NCBI GenBank assembly: GCA_017458865.1
Contig: JAFSZW010000248.1
Location: 1 to 20,055, forward strand
DNA length: 20,055 nt
Source of the DNA: Clostridia bacterium
GTDB taxonomy: Bacteria > Bacillota > Clostridia > Christensenellales > Aristaeellaceae
Direction of reading: 5' to 3'
Shown: positions 1-7,762 of the stretch, piece by piece
How positions within the stretch are numbered: position 1 is the stretch's first letter
How the letters are laid out: each line of letters starts with the position of its first letter
Translations under genes and position numbers: made by a program
The notes under the pieces: generated by a model
What the model was told of the DNA's origin: nothing
What the model saw: only the letters and a program-made list of their open reading frames with translations
Database searches by the model: none

Positions 1-1
1 T

Positions 2-598
2 TCCCTTAAGGTCAAGAAGCTGTACCAGACGCTGATGTATCTGCCCCACTTCCTTTCCTGGGTCATCATCGGCTCCCTGGTTTCGAACATCTTCGGCACA
101 AACGGCCCGATCAACAGCCTCATCATGTCGATGGGCGGCACGTCCGTCAACTTCCTCATGGATGAGCACAACTGGGTCATCATGTATGTGGTCACCGGCA
201 TCTGGCAGAGCGCAGGCTGGGGCACCATCATCTACCTGGCCGCCATTTCCGGCGTCAACACCGAACTGTATGAGGCAGCAGAGGTGGACGGCTGCGGCCG
301 GCTCCGCCGCATCTGGTATGTAACGCTGCCCTGCATCATGCCGACCATCGTGATCATGCTGATCCTCCAGCTGGGCCAGATGGTAGGCATCGGCTTCGAG
401 CGGCCCTATGTCATGATGAACAATATGGTCCGCAACTCCGCCGATGTTATCTCAACTTTCGTGTATGACCGCGGCATTCTGAACCGCCAGTATCCGTTTG
501 CAACCGCCGTCGACATCTTCGGCTCCGTTGTGAACATGTGCTTCGTGCTCGGCGCCAACATGATTACCCGCCGCATGGGAGAGGGGGGTCTGTTTTGA
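2..598 (+). CDS. CUT1-type sugar ABC transporter permease, LplB-like (5' partial)
   Basis: Inner-membrane permease subunit of a carbohydrate ABC importer. The frame is open from base 2, so the N-terminal part, including the first membrane helices, lies outside the window. What is visible is hydrophobic segments and the cytoplasmic EAA loop that docks the ATPase: EAAEVDGCGRLRRIWYVTLP, encoded at about 271-330. The stop TGA (596-598) overlaps the TTG start of the next permease, which implies translational coupling. Permease pairs of this LplB/YtcP type import oligosaccharides or modified sugars in Bacillota and usually borrow a shared ATPase. The substrate cannot be read from the sequence. Confidence 0.92.
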   Translation, partial: SLKVKKLYQTLMYLPHFLSWVIIGSLVSNIFGTNGPINSLIMSMGGTSVNFLMDEHNWVIMYVVTGIWQSAGWGTIIYLAAISGVNTELYEAAEVDGCGRLRRIWYVTLPCIMPTIVIMLILQLGQMVGIGFERPYVMMNNMVRNSADVISTFVYDRGILNRQYPFATAVDIFGSVVNMCFVLGANMITRRMGEGGLF

Positions 599-1488
599 GC
601 AGCACGCCTAAACCCCGCGTGGCCAAAGGCCGGCGCTATCTCGGCTCGGAAATCGTCTTCAACGTGATTCTGACCCTCTTTGTGCTCCTGTGCATCCTGC
701 CGGTCATTCACGTTATTGCCAAATCCATTTCAGGCCGTGCGCCTGTTCTGGCAGGCAAGGTGTTTTTCCTGCCCAAGGAAATTGATTTCAATGCCTACGC
801 ATCTGTCTTCAATGACCCAACCATGATCCGGTCCATGTGGTTCTCAGTGGAGTGGACGCTTATCTATACGCTCTTCTCCATGATTTCCACAATCCTGCTC
901 GCCTATCCGCTCAGCCGGCATTACCTGCCCGGCCGGAAGGTCCTGATGATCCTTGTGCTGATTCCGATGTATTTCACCGGCGGCACCATCGCCAACTTCC
1001 TCTGGGTCAAGCGGATGGGCCTCATTGACAGTCCCTGGTCTCTGGTGCTGCCCATCATGACGAGCACCTACAATACGATCATCCTGCGCAACTTCTTTGA
1101 ATCCGTGCCCTCATCGCTTGAGGAAAGCGCAAAGCTCGACGGGTGCAACGATCTGCAGATCCTGTTCAGGATCATCCTGCCCCTCTCCACGCCGTCGCTT
1201 GCGACCATCGCACTGTTCTATGCCGTCGCCCGCTGGAACAACTATGCAGACGTCCGCTACTACATCAATACCTCAAGCAAGTTCACACTGCAGATGAAAC
1301 TGTACCAGGTTGTCTTTGCCTCCTCCTCCTCCGATGTGAGCATGGTCGAAGGCGGAAAGAATGCCGTCCTGGCTGAAACCATCCAGTGCGCGGCTGTCGT
1401 ATTCTCCACAGTGCCGATCCTGATTGTCTATCCGTTCCTGCAGAAATACTTCGTTCAGGGCGTCATGATCGGCGCGGTGAAAGAGTAA
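595..1488 (+). CDS. CUT1-type sugar ABC transporter permease, YtcP/AraQ-like
   Basis: Second permease subunit of the importer, about 297 residues, the usual size for the family. I chose the TTG at 595 as start because it overlaps the upstream stop (TTGA) and has a GAGGGGGG ribosome binding site at 581-588. An ATG at 538 in the same frame lies deep inside the upstream gene and has no good binding site. Several hydrophobic segments are visible, beginning with the helix around IVFNVILTLFVLLCILPVIH. The EAA-type loop reads EESAKLDGCNDLQILFRIILP, with the conserved Gly and the LP ending. It should pair with the preceding permease and the secreted binding protein that follows. Confidence 0.95.
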   Translation: MSSTPKPRVAKGRRYLGSEIVFNVILTLFVLLCILPVIHVIAKSISGRAPVLAGKVFFLPKEIDFNAYASVFNDPTMIRSMWFSVEWTLIYTLFSMISTILLAYPLSRHYLPGRKVLMILVLIPMYFTGGTIANFLWVKRMGLIDSPWSLVLPIMTSTYNTIILRNFFESVPSSLEESAKLDGCNDLQILFRIILPLSTPSLATIALFYAVARWNNYADVRYYINTSSKFTLQMKLYQVVFASSSSDVSMVEGGKNAVLAETIQCAAVVFSTVPILIVYPFLQKYFVQGVMIGAVKE

Positions 1489-1502
1489 ACGTCCAGGTTG
1501 AA

Positions 1503-1534
1503 ACCGGTATGATCCGGTACAATAAATTTTTTTT
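1503..1534 (+). other. Small hairpin plus T8 tract before the solute-binding protein gene
   Basis: A 5-bp stem, ACCGG (1503-1507) with CCGGT (1514-1518), is followed after eight A/T-rich bases by a run of eight T (1527-1534). The stem is weak and set back from the T run, so this may be a leaky terminator. It could also simply be an unstructured AT-rich stretch that helps ribosomes load on the strong AGGAGG site at 1543-1548. It lies in the 66-base gap between the second permease and the binding protein. Confidence 0.3.
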
Positions 1535-1554
1535 ATTTCAGAAGGAGGTTCCCA

Positions 1555-3111
1555 ATGAAAAAGACATGGTCCCTGATTCTGGCGCTTGCGCTGCTTCTTT
1601 CGGTGATGTCCATCGTCCCCGCCCTGGCGGACGAAGTGTTCCGGTATGACACACCCATCACCCTGAAAGTATCCGTCTTCGACCGCGGCAACACCGGCGG
1701 CACTGCTCCGGACAACAACTACTGGACCAAATGGATCCAGGAAAACTTCGGCGATCCCAGGAACATCAATATTGAATGGGTCGTAATCCCGCGTTCTGAG
1801 GAAGAGTCCAAACTCGCTACCCTGATGATGGATGAATCATCCTGCCCCGACATCTGCTTCACCTACAATGAGTCCATCGTCACTGACTACGTCAATCAGG
1901 GCGGTGTCATTGAGCTGAGCGACTATGTGGAGCAGTACGGCCCCACGCTCAAGGCCTTCCTTGGCGATGAAGTGCTTGAGTTCGGCAAATTCGCCGGCGG
2001 CCAGTACGCCATTCCGGCCCGCCGCGTCGTCGTCGCCTGGATGGGCATGTTCCTGCGTGAGGACTGGGTCAAGAAGCTTGGCATGGAAATGCCCAAGACC
2101 AAGGCCGAGTTTGTCGACGTTCTCCGCGCATTCCGCGACCAGAACCCCGGCAATGTTGAAGGCGGCTGCATCCCCTATGCGCTGCAGAGAGACCTTCGCT
2201 ACAACCTGCAGCTCCAGTGGTCCTTCTACAAGGATCTTTCCGCCCGCACGCTGGCCTGCGAGCCCACTGTGGCACATGACGGCTATGAGGACTATCTGCT
2301 CTATCTGAACACCCTGTATCGTGAAGGCCTCGTATCCCCCGACTTCGCACTCGATGCCAACAACCAGGACTGGCAGGATGTAACCTCCGGCAAGGCTGGC
2401 GGCTATACCGGCAACTATGACCATCCGATCCGCGTATCCCCTGGCATCCTTGCCTCTCTGCGCGCCTATGAGCCGGATGCAATGCTCTCCCCGGTTAACT
2501 GCTTCGAGTCCGTTACCGATCCGACCAAGTACTATCATCCTGTGTATGCCGCTGCCGGCCTGCTGAACTTCATTCCGGTTTATTCTCAGCATCCGGAAGC
2601 TGCCATCATGTATCTTGACTGGCTGTGCCAGTATGACACCATCTACTTCCTCCAGAACGGTCTTGAGGGCATTACCTCCGACCTGAACGAGGATGGCATC
2701 CCGGTCGTCAAGGACGTGGACAACGATCATCATGACATGGTCTACAACTCCATGCAGAACATCGACTACACGCTGCTCGTCAACGGCCAGTGGCTCGACA
2801 CTGCCGAGAAGACCATGAAGGCTCAGGCGCTGTCCTATCAGGGCTTTGCAGACCTCTTCGAAGAGGAGTACATCGTAGGCAACTATGATGCCATCCTCGG
2901 CGGATTCCACTTTGATGTACCGCTTGAGAACAACTCCAAGTACGGCACCACCCTGAACGCCTATGAGCAGGAAATCCTGGTCAAGTGCACCATGGCCTCC
3001 TCTGCTGAAGAGTGCAGCGCCCTTTACAAGGACATGCTCCAGCAGTACATGGACATGGGCGGCAAGGCTGTCATGGATGAGAAGTATGCCGCATGGGATG
3101 CTGCTCACTGA
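1555..3111 (+). CDS. Extracellular sugar-binding protein of the ABC importer
   Basis: Secreted substrate-binding protein, 518 residues, of the large LplA/YtcQ-like class that accompanies LplB/YtcP permeases. It has a clear signal peptide: MKK, then a hydrophobic core, then an A-x-A cleavage site at about residue 25 (ALA before DEV). There is no lipobox cysteine, which is unusual because Gram-positive binding proteins are normally lipid-anchored. The mature part is rich in Trp, Tyr and Asp, as sugar-binding clefts often are. The ATG at 1555 is preceded by an excellent AGAAGGAGG site. The gene ends before a stem-loop at 3145-3175 that may raise its expression over the downstream dehydrogenases. 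Substrate unknown; the two sugar dehydrogenases alongside suggest a sugar or polyol that is oxidised. Confidence 0.93.
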   Translation: MKKTWSLILALALLLSVMSIVPALADEVFRYDTPITLKVSVFDRGNTGGTAPDNNYWTKWIQENFGDPRNINIEWVVIPRSEEESKLATLMMDESSCPDICFTYNESIVTDYVNQGGVIELSDYVEQYGPTLKAFLGDEVLEFGKFAGGQYAIPARRVVVAWMGMFLREDWVKKLGMEMPKTKAEFVDVLRAFRDQNPGNVEGGCIPYALQRDLRYNLQLQWSFYKDLSARTLACEPTVAHDGYEDYLLYLNTLYREGLVSPDFALDANNQDWQDVTSGKAGGYTGNYDHPIRVSPGILASLRAYEPDAMLSPVNCFESVTDPTKYYHPVYAAAGLLNFIPVYSQHPEAAIMYLDWLCQYDTIYFLQNGLEGITSDLNEDGIPVVKDVDNDHHDMVYNSMQNIDYTLLVNGQWLDTAEKTMKAQALSYQGFADLFEEEYIVGNYDAILGGFHFDVPLENNSKYGTTLNAYEQEILVKCTMASSAEECSALYKDMLQQYMDMGGKAVMDEKYAAWDAAH

Positions 3112-3144
3112 TCTCTGATTAAACCAACTGAACACTGACCCCCG

Positions 3145-3178
3145 ACAGGCGCCGCGCCCAGTGCGCAGCGCCTGTTTA
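3145..3178 (+). terminator. Stem-loop after the binding-protein gene (partial terminator or 3' stabiliser)
   Basis: ACAGGCGC (3145-3152) pairs with GCGCCTGT (3168-3175). An inner GCGC/GCGC stem closes a CCAGT loop, giving about 12 bp in total. Only TTT-A follows, so termination is probably incomplete. Such a stem just after an abundant binding-protein gene commonly protects its mRNA while letting some transcription reach the genes behind it. This role is inferred from position. Confidence 0.6.
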
Positions 3179-3198
3179 TCAAAGAAAGGATTGCTCTA

Positions 3199-4359
3199 AT
3201 GATACAGGTTGCAATCATTGGCACCGGCAATATCTCGCACTCGCACATCCATGCCTATCTGCTTTTCCCGGAACGGGTTCACATTGCTGCACTGGTTGAC
3301 ATCATCCCCGGCAAGGCACAGGCCGTAAAGGAAAAGTACAATCTGGACTGCGATGTATACCTGGATCATAAGGATGTCCTCGGGCGCGAGGATATCACGC
3401 TGATGGATGTATGCACGCCACCCTACGTCCATGCCCAAATCTCCATCAATGGCATGAAAGCCGGCAAGCATGTGATCTGCGAAAAGCCCATGGCACCGTC
3501 CCTTGCAGAGTGCGATGAGATGATCCGTGTCCGGGATGAGACTGGCACCAAACTGTCCATCATCGCGCAGAACCGTTTCCGCAAACCGATCCGGGACCTT
3601 AAGGCCCTGCTTGATTCCGGCATTGCCGGCCCGGTAAGACATGCATCAATTGACTCCCTGTGGTGGCGCGGACACTGCTACTATGACCTCTGGTGGCGCG
3701 GCACCTGGGAAAAGGAAGGCGGCGGATGCACGCTCAATCATGCCGTACACCACATTGACATGCTCGGCTGGATGATGGGCCTCCCGAATCGCGTGACCAG
3801 CGTGCTGGCCAATACCGCCCACGACAACGCTGAGGTAGAAGACCTCTCGATCTCCATCCTTGAGTATCCGGGCGCTCTTGCTTCCCTGACCGCATCCGTT
3901 GTCGATCACGGGGAGGACCAAACGCTGACCTTCCAGTGCGAAAAAGCCAAGATTGCTGCGCCCTTCTCGGTGTACGCCTCAGTCTCTCTGCCCAATGGAT
4001 TCCCACAGCGGAATGAGGCGCTGGAATCGGAAATCAGTGCCTTTGCAGATGGCCTGCCGCCGGTCCCCTACATCGGGCACGACGGCCAGATTGACAACGT
4101 CCTGTCCGCAATTGAGAAGGGCACAGATGTCGCGATTACCGCTGAGGACGGCCGTCGGACAATTGAGCTGATCACCGCGATTTACAAGGCCGGTGCGATG
4201 AAAACAGCAGTGGATCTGCCGCTCAGGCCGGATGATCCCTTCTACACCGTGGAGGGCATCATGAAATCCGTTCCGCATTTCTATGAGAAGTCCAAATCAG
4301 AAATGGATCTCGGCGGGCCTGCCATTACCGTCGGCAGCGACTATGCGCAGAAGAAATAA
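3199..4359 (+). CDS. Gfo/Idh/MocA-family NAD(P)-dependent sugar dehydrogenase
   Basis: Predicted cytoplasmic oxidoreductase of 386 residues acting on a sugar, polyol or sugar acid. The N-terminal Rossmann fold starts VAIIGTGNIS (GxGxxx, residues 4-13). The family lysine motif CEKP is at 94-97. The substrate-site motif is GGGCTLNHAVHHID at 174-187: the catalytic His aligns with H184 and an Asn replaces the commoner Asp at 180, a variant seen in this family. The ATG is preceded by AAAGAAAGGA. It sits 87 bases after the binding-protein gene and 39 bases before a second, divergent family member, so the imported compound is probably oxidised by one or both. Exact substrate unknown. Confidence 0.9.
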   Translation: MIQVAIIGTGNISHSHIHAYLLFPERVHIAALVDIIPGKAQAVKEKYNLDCDVYLDHKDVLGREDITLMDVCTPPYVHAQISINGMKAGKHVICEKPMAPSLAECDEMIRVRDETGTKLSIIAQNRFRKPIRDLKALLDSGIAGPVRHASIDSLWWRGHCYYDLWWRGTWEKEGGGCTLNHAVHHIDMLGWMMGLPNRVTSVLANTAHDNAEVEDLSISILEYPGALASLTASVVDHGEDQTLTFQCEKAKIAAPFSVYASVSLPNGFPQRNEALESEISAFADGLPPVPYIGHDGQIDNVLSAIEKGTDVAITAEDGRRTIELITAIYKAGAMKTAVDLPLRPDDPFYTVEGIMKSVPHFYEKSKSEMDLGGPAITVGSDYAQKK

Positions 4360-4367
4360 CAGGCAAC

Positions 4368-4382
4368 GCGGCACTTTGCCGC
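4368..4382 (+). other. Short GC stem-loop just before the second dehydrogenase
   Basis: GCGGCA (4368-4373) pairs with TGCCGC (4377-4382) around a CTT loop, three bases before the AAGGAG ribosome binding site. There is no T tract, so it is not an intrinsic terminator. It may protect the mRNA or tune translation of the second dehydrogenase. The role is inferred from position only. Confidence 0.35.
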
Positions 4383-4398
4383 AGCAAGGAGTAGCAGT

Positions 4399-5484
4399 AT
4401 GAAAATGAACGCGGCAGATGGCATGAATTACGCTCCGGTGGGTGAAAAGAAAGCCGTCGTGAAACCCGGTGAATTTGTCTTTTCTGTATGCCGGCTGGAC
4501 CATGGCCATATATACGGCATGTGCAACGCCCTGACCGAGGCCGGTGCAACCCTCAAGTACATCTGGGATCCGGAGCCTGAAAGGGTTGCCCATTTCCTTA
4601 AGATGTACCCGCAGGCCACACCGGCCGAGAGTGAGGCGCAGGTGCTTGAGGACAAAGACACCATGATGATCGCCGCCGCGGCCGTAACCTCAGAGCGCGG
4701 CCCCTTCGGCGTAAAGGTTCTGGAACACGGAAAGGATTACTTTACCGACAAGGCGCCCTTTACAACCATGGCGCAGCTTGAAAAGGCAAAGGAAACCGTC
4801 GCAAGGACCGGCAAAAAGTACATGGTGTACTATTCCGAGCGCCTGCACGTTGAGGGTGCCATCATGGCAGGTTACCTGATTGATGCCGGCGAAATCGGAA
4901 AGGTCATCAGCGTTACCGGTTTCGGTCCGCACCGTCTCGGTGCCGGAAACCGCCCTGCCTGGTTCTTTGAGAAAGCCAAATATGGCGGTATCCTCTGTGA
5001 TATCGGAAGTCACCAGATCGAGCAGTACCTGCACTTTGCCGGCGAGGAGGATGCCACGGTCACCCTTGCCCGGATCGGCAATTACGGTCACCCGGAATAC
5101 CCCGAACTGGACGATTTCGGCGACTGCGCCCTGACCGGCAAAAACGGCACGACGAACTATTTCCGTGTCGACTGGTTCACCCCGCAGGGCCTTCGGACCT
5201 GGGGAGATGGCCGGACGCTGATTCTCGGCACCGACGGATTCATTGAAATCCGGAAATATATCAACCTCGCCTCTGAGCAGAATGGCGGAAACCATGTTTA
5301 CCTGGTAAACGGCAAAGGCGAACAGTACTTTGACGCAACAGGAAAAACCGGTTTCCCGTTCTTTGGCGGACTGATTCTGGACTGCCTGAACCGGACAGAG
5401 AAGGCAATGACCCAGGCCCATGCTTTCAAGGCCGCTGAGCTCTGCCTGAAAGCTCAGGAACAGGCCGTCATCATCGCACCGTAA
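4399..5484 (+). CDS. Divergent Gfo/Idh/MocA-family oxidoreductase
   Basis: Second predicted dehydrogenase, 361 residues, only loosely similar to its neighbour. The family is recognised by GGILCDIGSHQIEQ (residues 196-209), with D201 and catalytic His H205, and by the lysine motif, here DKAPF (118 is K) instead of EKP. The usual GxGxxG nucleotide loop is missing: the equivalent stretch reads SVCRLDHGHIYGM (29-41) behind a 25-residue N-terminal extension. Cofactor binding may therefore be altered. AAGGAG at 4386-4391 supports the ATG at 4399. It is the last gene before a strong terminator. Likely a partner in oxidation or epimerisation of the imported sugar (inference). Confidence 0.85.
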   Translation: MKMNAADGMNYAPVGEKKAVVKPGEFVFSVCRLDHGHIYGMCNALTEAGATLKYIWDPEPERVAHFLKMYPQATPAESEAQVLEDKDTMMIAAAAVTSERGPFGVKVLEHGKDYFTDKAPFTTMAQLEKAKETVARTGKKYMVYYSERLHVEGAIMAGYLIDAGEIGKVISVTGFGPHRLGAGNRPAWFFEKAKYGGILCDIGSHQIEQYLHFAGEEDATVTLARIGNYGHPEYPELDDFGDCALTGKNGTTNYFRVDWFTPQGLRTWGDGRTLILGTDGFIEIRKYINLASEQNGGNHVYLVNGKGEQYFDATGKTGFPFFGGLILDCLNRTEKAMTQAHAFKAAELCLKAQEQAVIIAP

Positions 5485-5498
5485 TCCGCCAAAATATC

Positions 5499-5535
5499 AA
5501 AAGGCTGTCTCACCATGCTGTGAGACAGCCTTTTT
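5499..5535. terminator. Bidirectional intrinsic terminator between convergent genes
   Basis: AAAAGGCTGTCTCAC (5499-5513) is perfectly complementary to GTGAGACAGCCTTTT (5520-5534) around a six-base loop. The stem carries A on its left and T on its right, so it makes a U-tract on either strand. It ends the sugar operon on the plus strand and can end the prolyl isomerase gene on the minus strand. The rest of the 119-base gap holds nothing else I can identify. Confidence 0.93.
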
Positions 5536-5603
5536 ACGTATAAATTATCGTTTTCCCGACTCGAATTCTGAGCTTTTAGCGGATCAGCCGCTGAATTCAG
5601 TCA

Positions 5604-7631
5604 TCAGTCAGCGATCTTGTTGAATTCGTAGGTTTCACCGTGGGTCTCAACAAAGACCGTACGAATCACCTGATCATCACGCGGTTTGTCATTGGAGTCC
5701 GTCGGAACGGAGGCAATGATATCCAGTGTATCATATCCGCCGAGCAGGAGGCCAAATGCCGCATAGTTGCCGTCGAGCGTAGTGCCGTCGGCATGCATGA
5801 TGAAGAACTGGCTGCCGGCAGAGTCGAAATCACTGGCACGGGCCATGGAAAGCACACCGCGCGTGTGAGAGAGTGTATTCTCAACGCCATTGGCCGTGAA
5901 CTCGCCCTTGATGGAATATGACGGTCCGCCGGTTCCATCACCATTGGGATCGCCGCCCTGGATGACAAAGCCAGGGATCACACGGTGGAAAATCAGACCA
6001 TCATAGAAACTCTGATTGGCAAGATCCACAAAGTTGGCAACCGTCTCCGGCGCCTGAGCCGGATAGAGCTCGCCGTACATGACGCTGCCATCTTTCATGA
6101 TCATGGTAAAGATCGGCAGTGCAGACTCGACCTTGAGCGTCTCAATCTTGCCAGTATTGTCATTCTCGTAGGCCGCTGCCTCATCGGCAGTTTCAAGACT
6201 CGCTGTCGCGAGATATCCCTTGAGTTCGGTTCCAAGCACGCTGACAAACGCGAATTCCGTGCCCTCAACCTCAATCGTTCCGAGAATCTCAACCGAGACG
6301 CCGCTTTCAAGATTGGCCACTGCGTCACCGGCTGGCTTGTCAAACAGCGTTGCCGCATCTTTGGTCAGCGCAAATCCCTTGTACTCGTTCATCGCCTCAC
6401 CGGTATACACGTGGTAAAGCGGGGTAAGGTCGTTCATCTGGATGTTCGCCTGCTCAACGATGGTGTTGAGAAGCTCGGAATAAGCCTCTTCCTTCTTGCT
6501 TTCAAGCAGTTCAGTCGTTTCCGCTTCCACATGATCCTCAAACACAGCAGTAGCGGCTTCAATGTCATGATCATACATAAAGATGAAGCAGCCATAATCC
6601 GTTACCAGCACGTCGGAAACATCGCCGATATTGGCCAATGCCATTGCGGTATCCGTGAACTCAGTGCTGTAATAGGTGCTGCCCGCAGCGATCGGGTATC
6701 CGGCCTGCATCTCATCTGCAGAGGAGGTATCCTGGTTGTAGGCAGCCATCGCGGCATCAAAGGTCATGGTTCCATCCACGATCATCTGGTGGACGGACTC
6801 TGCAAGGCTTGCACCGGTCAGTTCCTTCGCAGATTCATCAGGTGTTGCCTCTGCATCTGTAGCACTGGTCTCTGCAGGCGTCGCCTCAGCAGCAGTCGCC
6901 TCTGACGTTCCGGCCTCATCTGTATCCGGCTCAAAGTAAATCACCTTGACAATGCGCACACCCTCCGGCGTATAGAGGGATTCCTTGCCGGAAATATAGT
7001 CGTTGATGTAATTGTCAATGCTCTCATCATAGCTCTTTTTCTGCTCCTCAAGCGCAGAATCAAAGTGAGCCCTGACCTCATCCTCGGTGACCGTAATGCC
7101 ATCGGATGCTTTCGTGGTAATGAAGTCGATCACGTCCTGCAGTTTCTGATTCTCGATCACTGCATCAAGGGTATAACCGCTGGCTGCGAGTTCTTCATCA
7201 ACCATCTTGTCGAGTTCCTCGCCCTGAACGCCATAGGCGCCAAGATAGGACCTGTACTCCTCGCGTGCGGCGTCCAGCTCGCCCTGCGCTGCATTTACAA
7301 TATCAGCCAGACGCTCATCCGTCATCTCATATCCGTTTTCCTCAGCCCATTTGGTTACGGCCTTGACGGATATGGTATTTCCGACAACAGACTGTGCGAC
7401 CTCTGCCTGGAATGCGGTATCATATTCATCCACCGTCGTGCCATACATGCTGTACATATATGCATAGTATGCAAGCATGCTGTCATAATCATCCTTAACC
7501 TCAGACAGCGTCACGGACAGCTCACCGTCCGCCGCAGTCGCCAGAACCGGATCCTCCGCGCTTTCTGCCATGGCAAAACCGGCAGTCAGCAGGGCAAGGA
7601 TCAGCATAACAAGAAACAATCCCTTTTTCAT
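5604..7631 (-). CDS. Secreted double prolyl isomerase: SurA/PpiC-like region, SH3-like linker, cyclophilin
   Basis: Exported folding catalyst of 675 residues. It has a signal peptide (MKKGLFLVMLILALLTAGFA, cleavage near AMA-ES) with no lipobox Cys. Residues 30-215 are a helical SurA-like chaperone segment. A parvulin (PpiC)-like region starts near VRIVKVIYFEP (225-235), is broken by a Thr/Ala/Glu-rich insert (237-270), and resumes to about 360. Residues 415-480 resemble a bacterial SH3 domain. A full cyclophilin follows at 500-675, with FHRVIPGFVIQGGD (548-561; catalytic Arg about 550) and SQFFI (about 607-611). I use the ATG at 7631. A TTG at 7643 is in frame but sits directly against the GGAGG site. 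The parvulin half lacks easily recognised catalytic residues and may act only as a chaperone. Confidence 0.92.
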   Translation of the reverse strand: MKKGLFLVMLILALLTAGFAMAESAEDPVLATAADGELSVTLSEVKDDYDSMLAYYAYMYSMYGTTVDEYDTAFQAEVAQSVVGNTISVKAVTKWAEENGYEMTDERLADIVNAAQGELDAAREEYRSYLGAYGVQGEELDKMVDEELAASGYTLDAVIENQKLQDVIDFITTKASDGITVTEDEVRAHFDSALEEQKKSYDESIDNYINDYISGKESLYTPEGVRIVKVIYFEPDTDEAGTSEATAAEATPAETSATDAEATPDESAKELTGASLAESVHQMIVDGTMTFDAAMAAYNQDTSSADEMQAGYPIAAGSTYYSTEFTDTAMALANIGDVSDVLVTDYGCFIFMYDHDIEAATAVFEDHVEAETTELLESKKEEAYSELLNTIVEQANIQMNDLTPLYHVYTGEAMNEYKGFALTKDAATLFDKPAGDAVANLESGVSVEILGTIEVEGTEFAFVSVLGTELKGYLATASLETADEAAAYENDNTGKIETLKVESALPIFTMIMKDGSVMYGELYPAQAPETVANFVDLANQSFYDGLIFHRVIPGFVIQGGDPNGDGTGGPSYSIKGEFTANGVENTLSHTRGVLSMARASDFDSAGSQFFIMHADGTTLDGNYAAFGLLLGGYDTLDIIASVPTDSNDKPRDDQVIRTVFVETHGETYEFNKIAD

Positions 7632-7684
7632 TGAATGTCCCAACCTCCAAGTATACTAAATTTTGATATGAATTCAGCGCGATT

Positions 7685-7713
7685 ATTATACATGCGGCAG
7701 CCTCAAAAAACAA
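7685..7713 (-). promoter_or_regulatory. Sigma-A promoter of the prolyl isomerase gene
   Basis: Read on the minus strand, TTGTTT (7713-7708) and a perfect TATAAT (7690-7685) are 17 bp apart. Transcription would start near 7678 and give a leader of about 47 bases carrying the GGAGG site. The -35 match is only partial. Confidence 0.6.
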
Positions 7714-7762
7714 TGGGCGCGGCGATTTGCCTTGAAAGGTTCATCACTTTGCCACATTTGTG

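Noticed and set aside
1837..3135. Long open frame (432 codons) on the minus strand opposite the sugar-binding protein
   Set aside because: It mirrors the codon bias of the real gene, has no family features and no ribosome binding site; the plus-strand gene has a signal peptide and a strong start.
5985..6905. Plus-strand open frame of 306 codons opposite the prolyl isomerase
   Set aside because: The reverse-strand domains are clear; this frame has no start signal and no recognisable motif.
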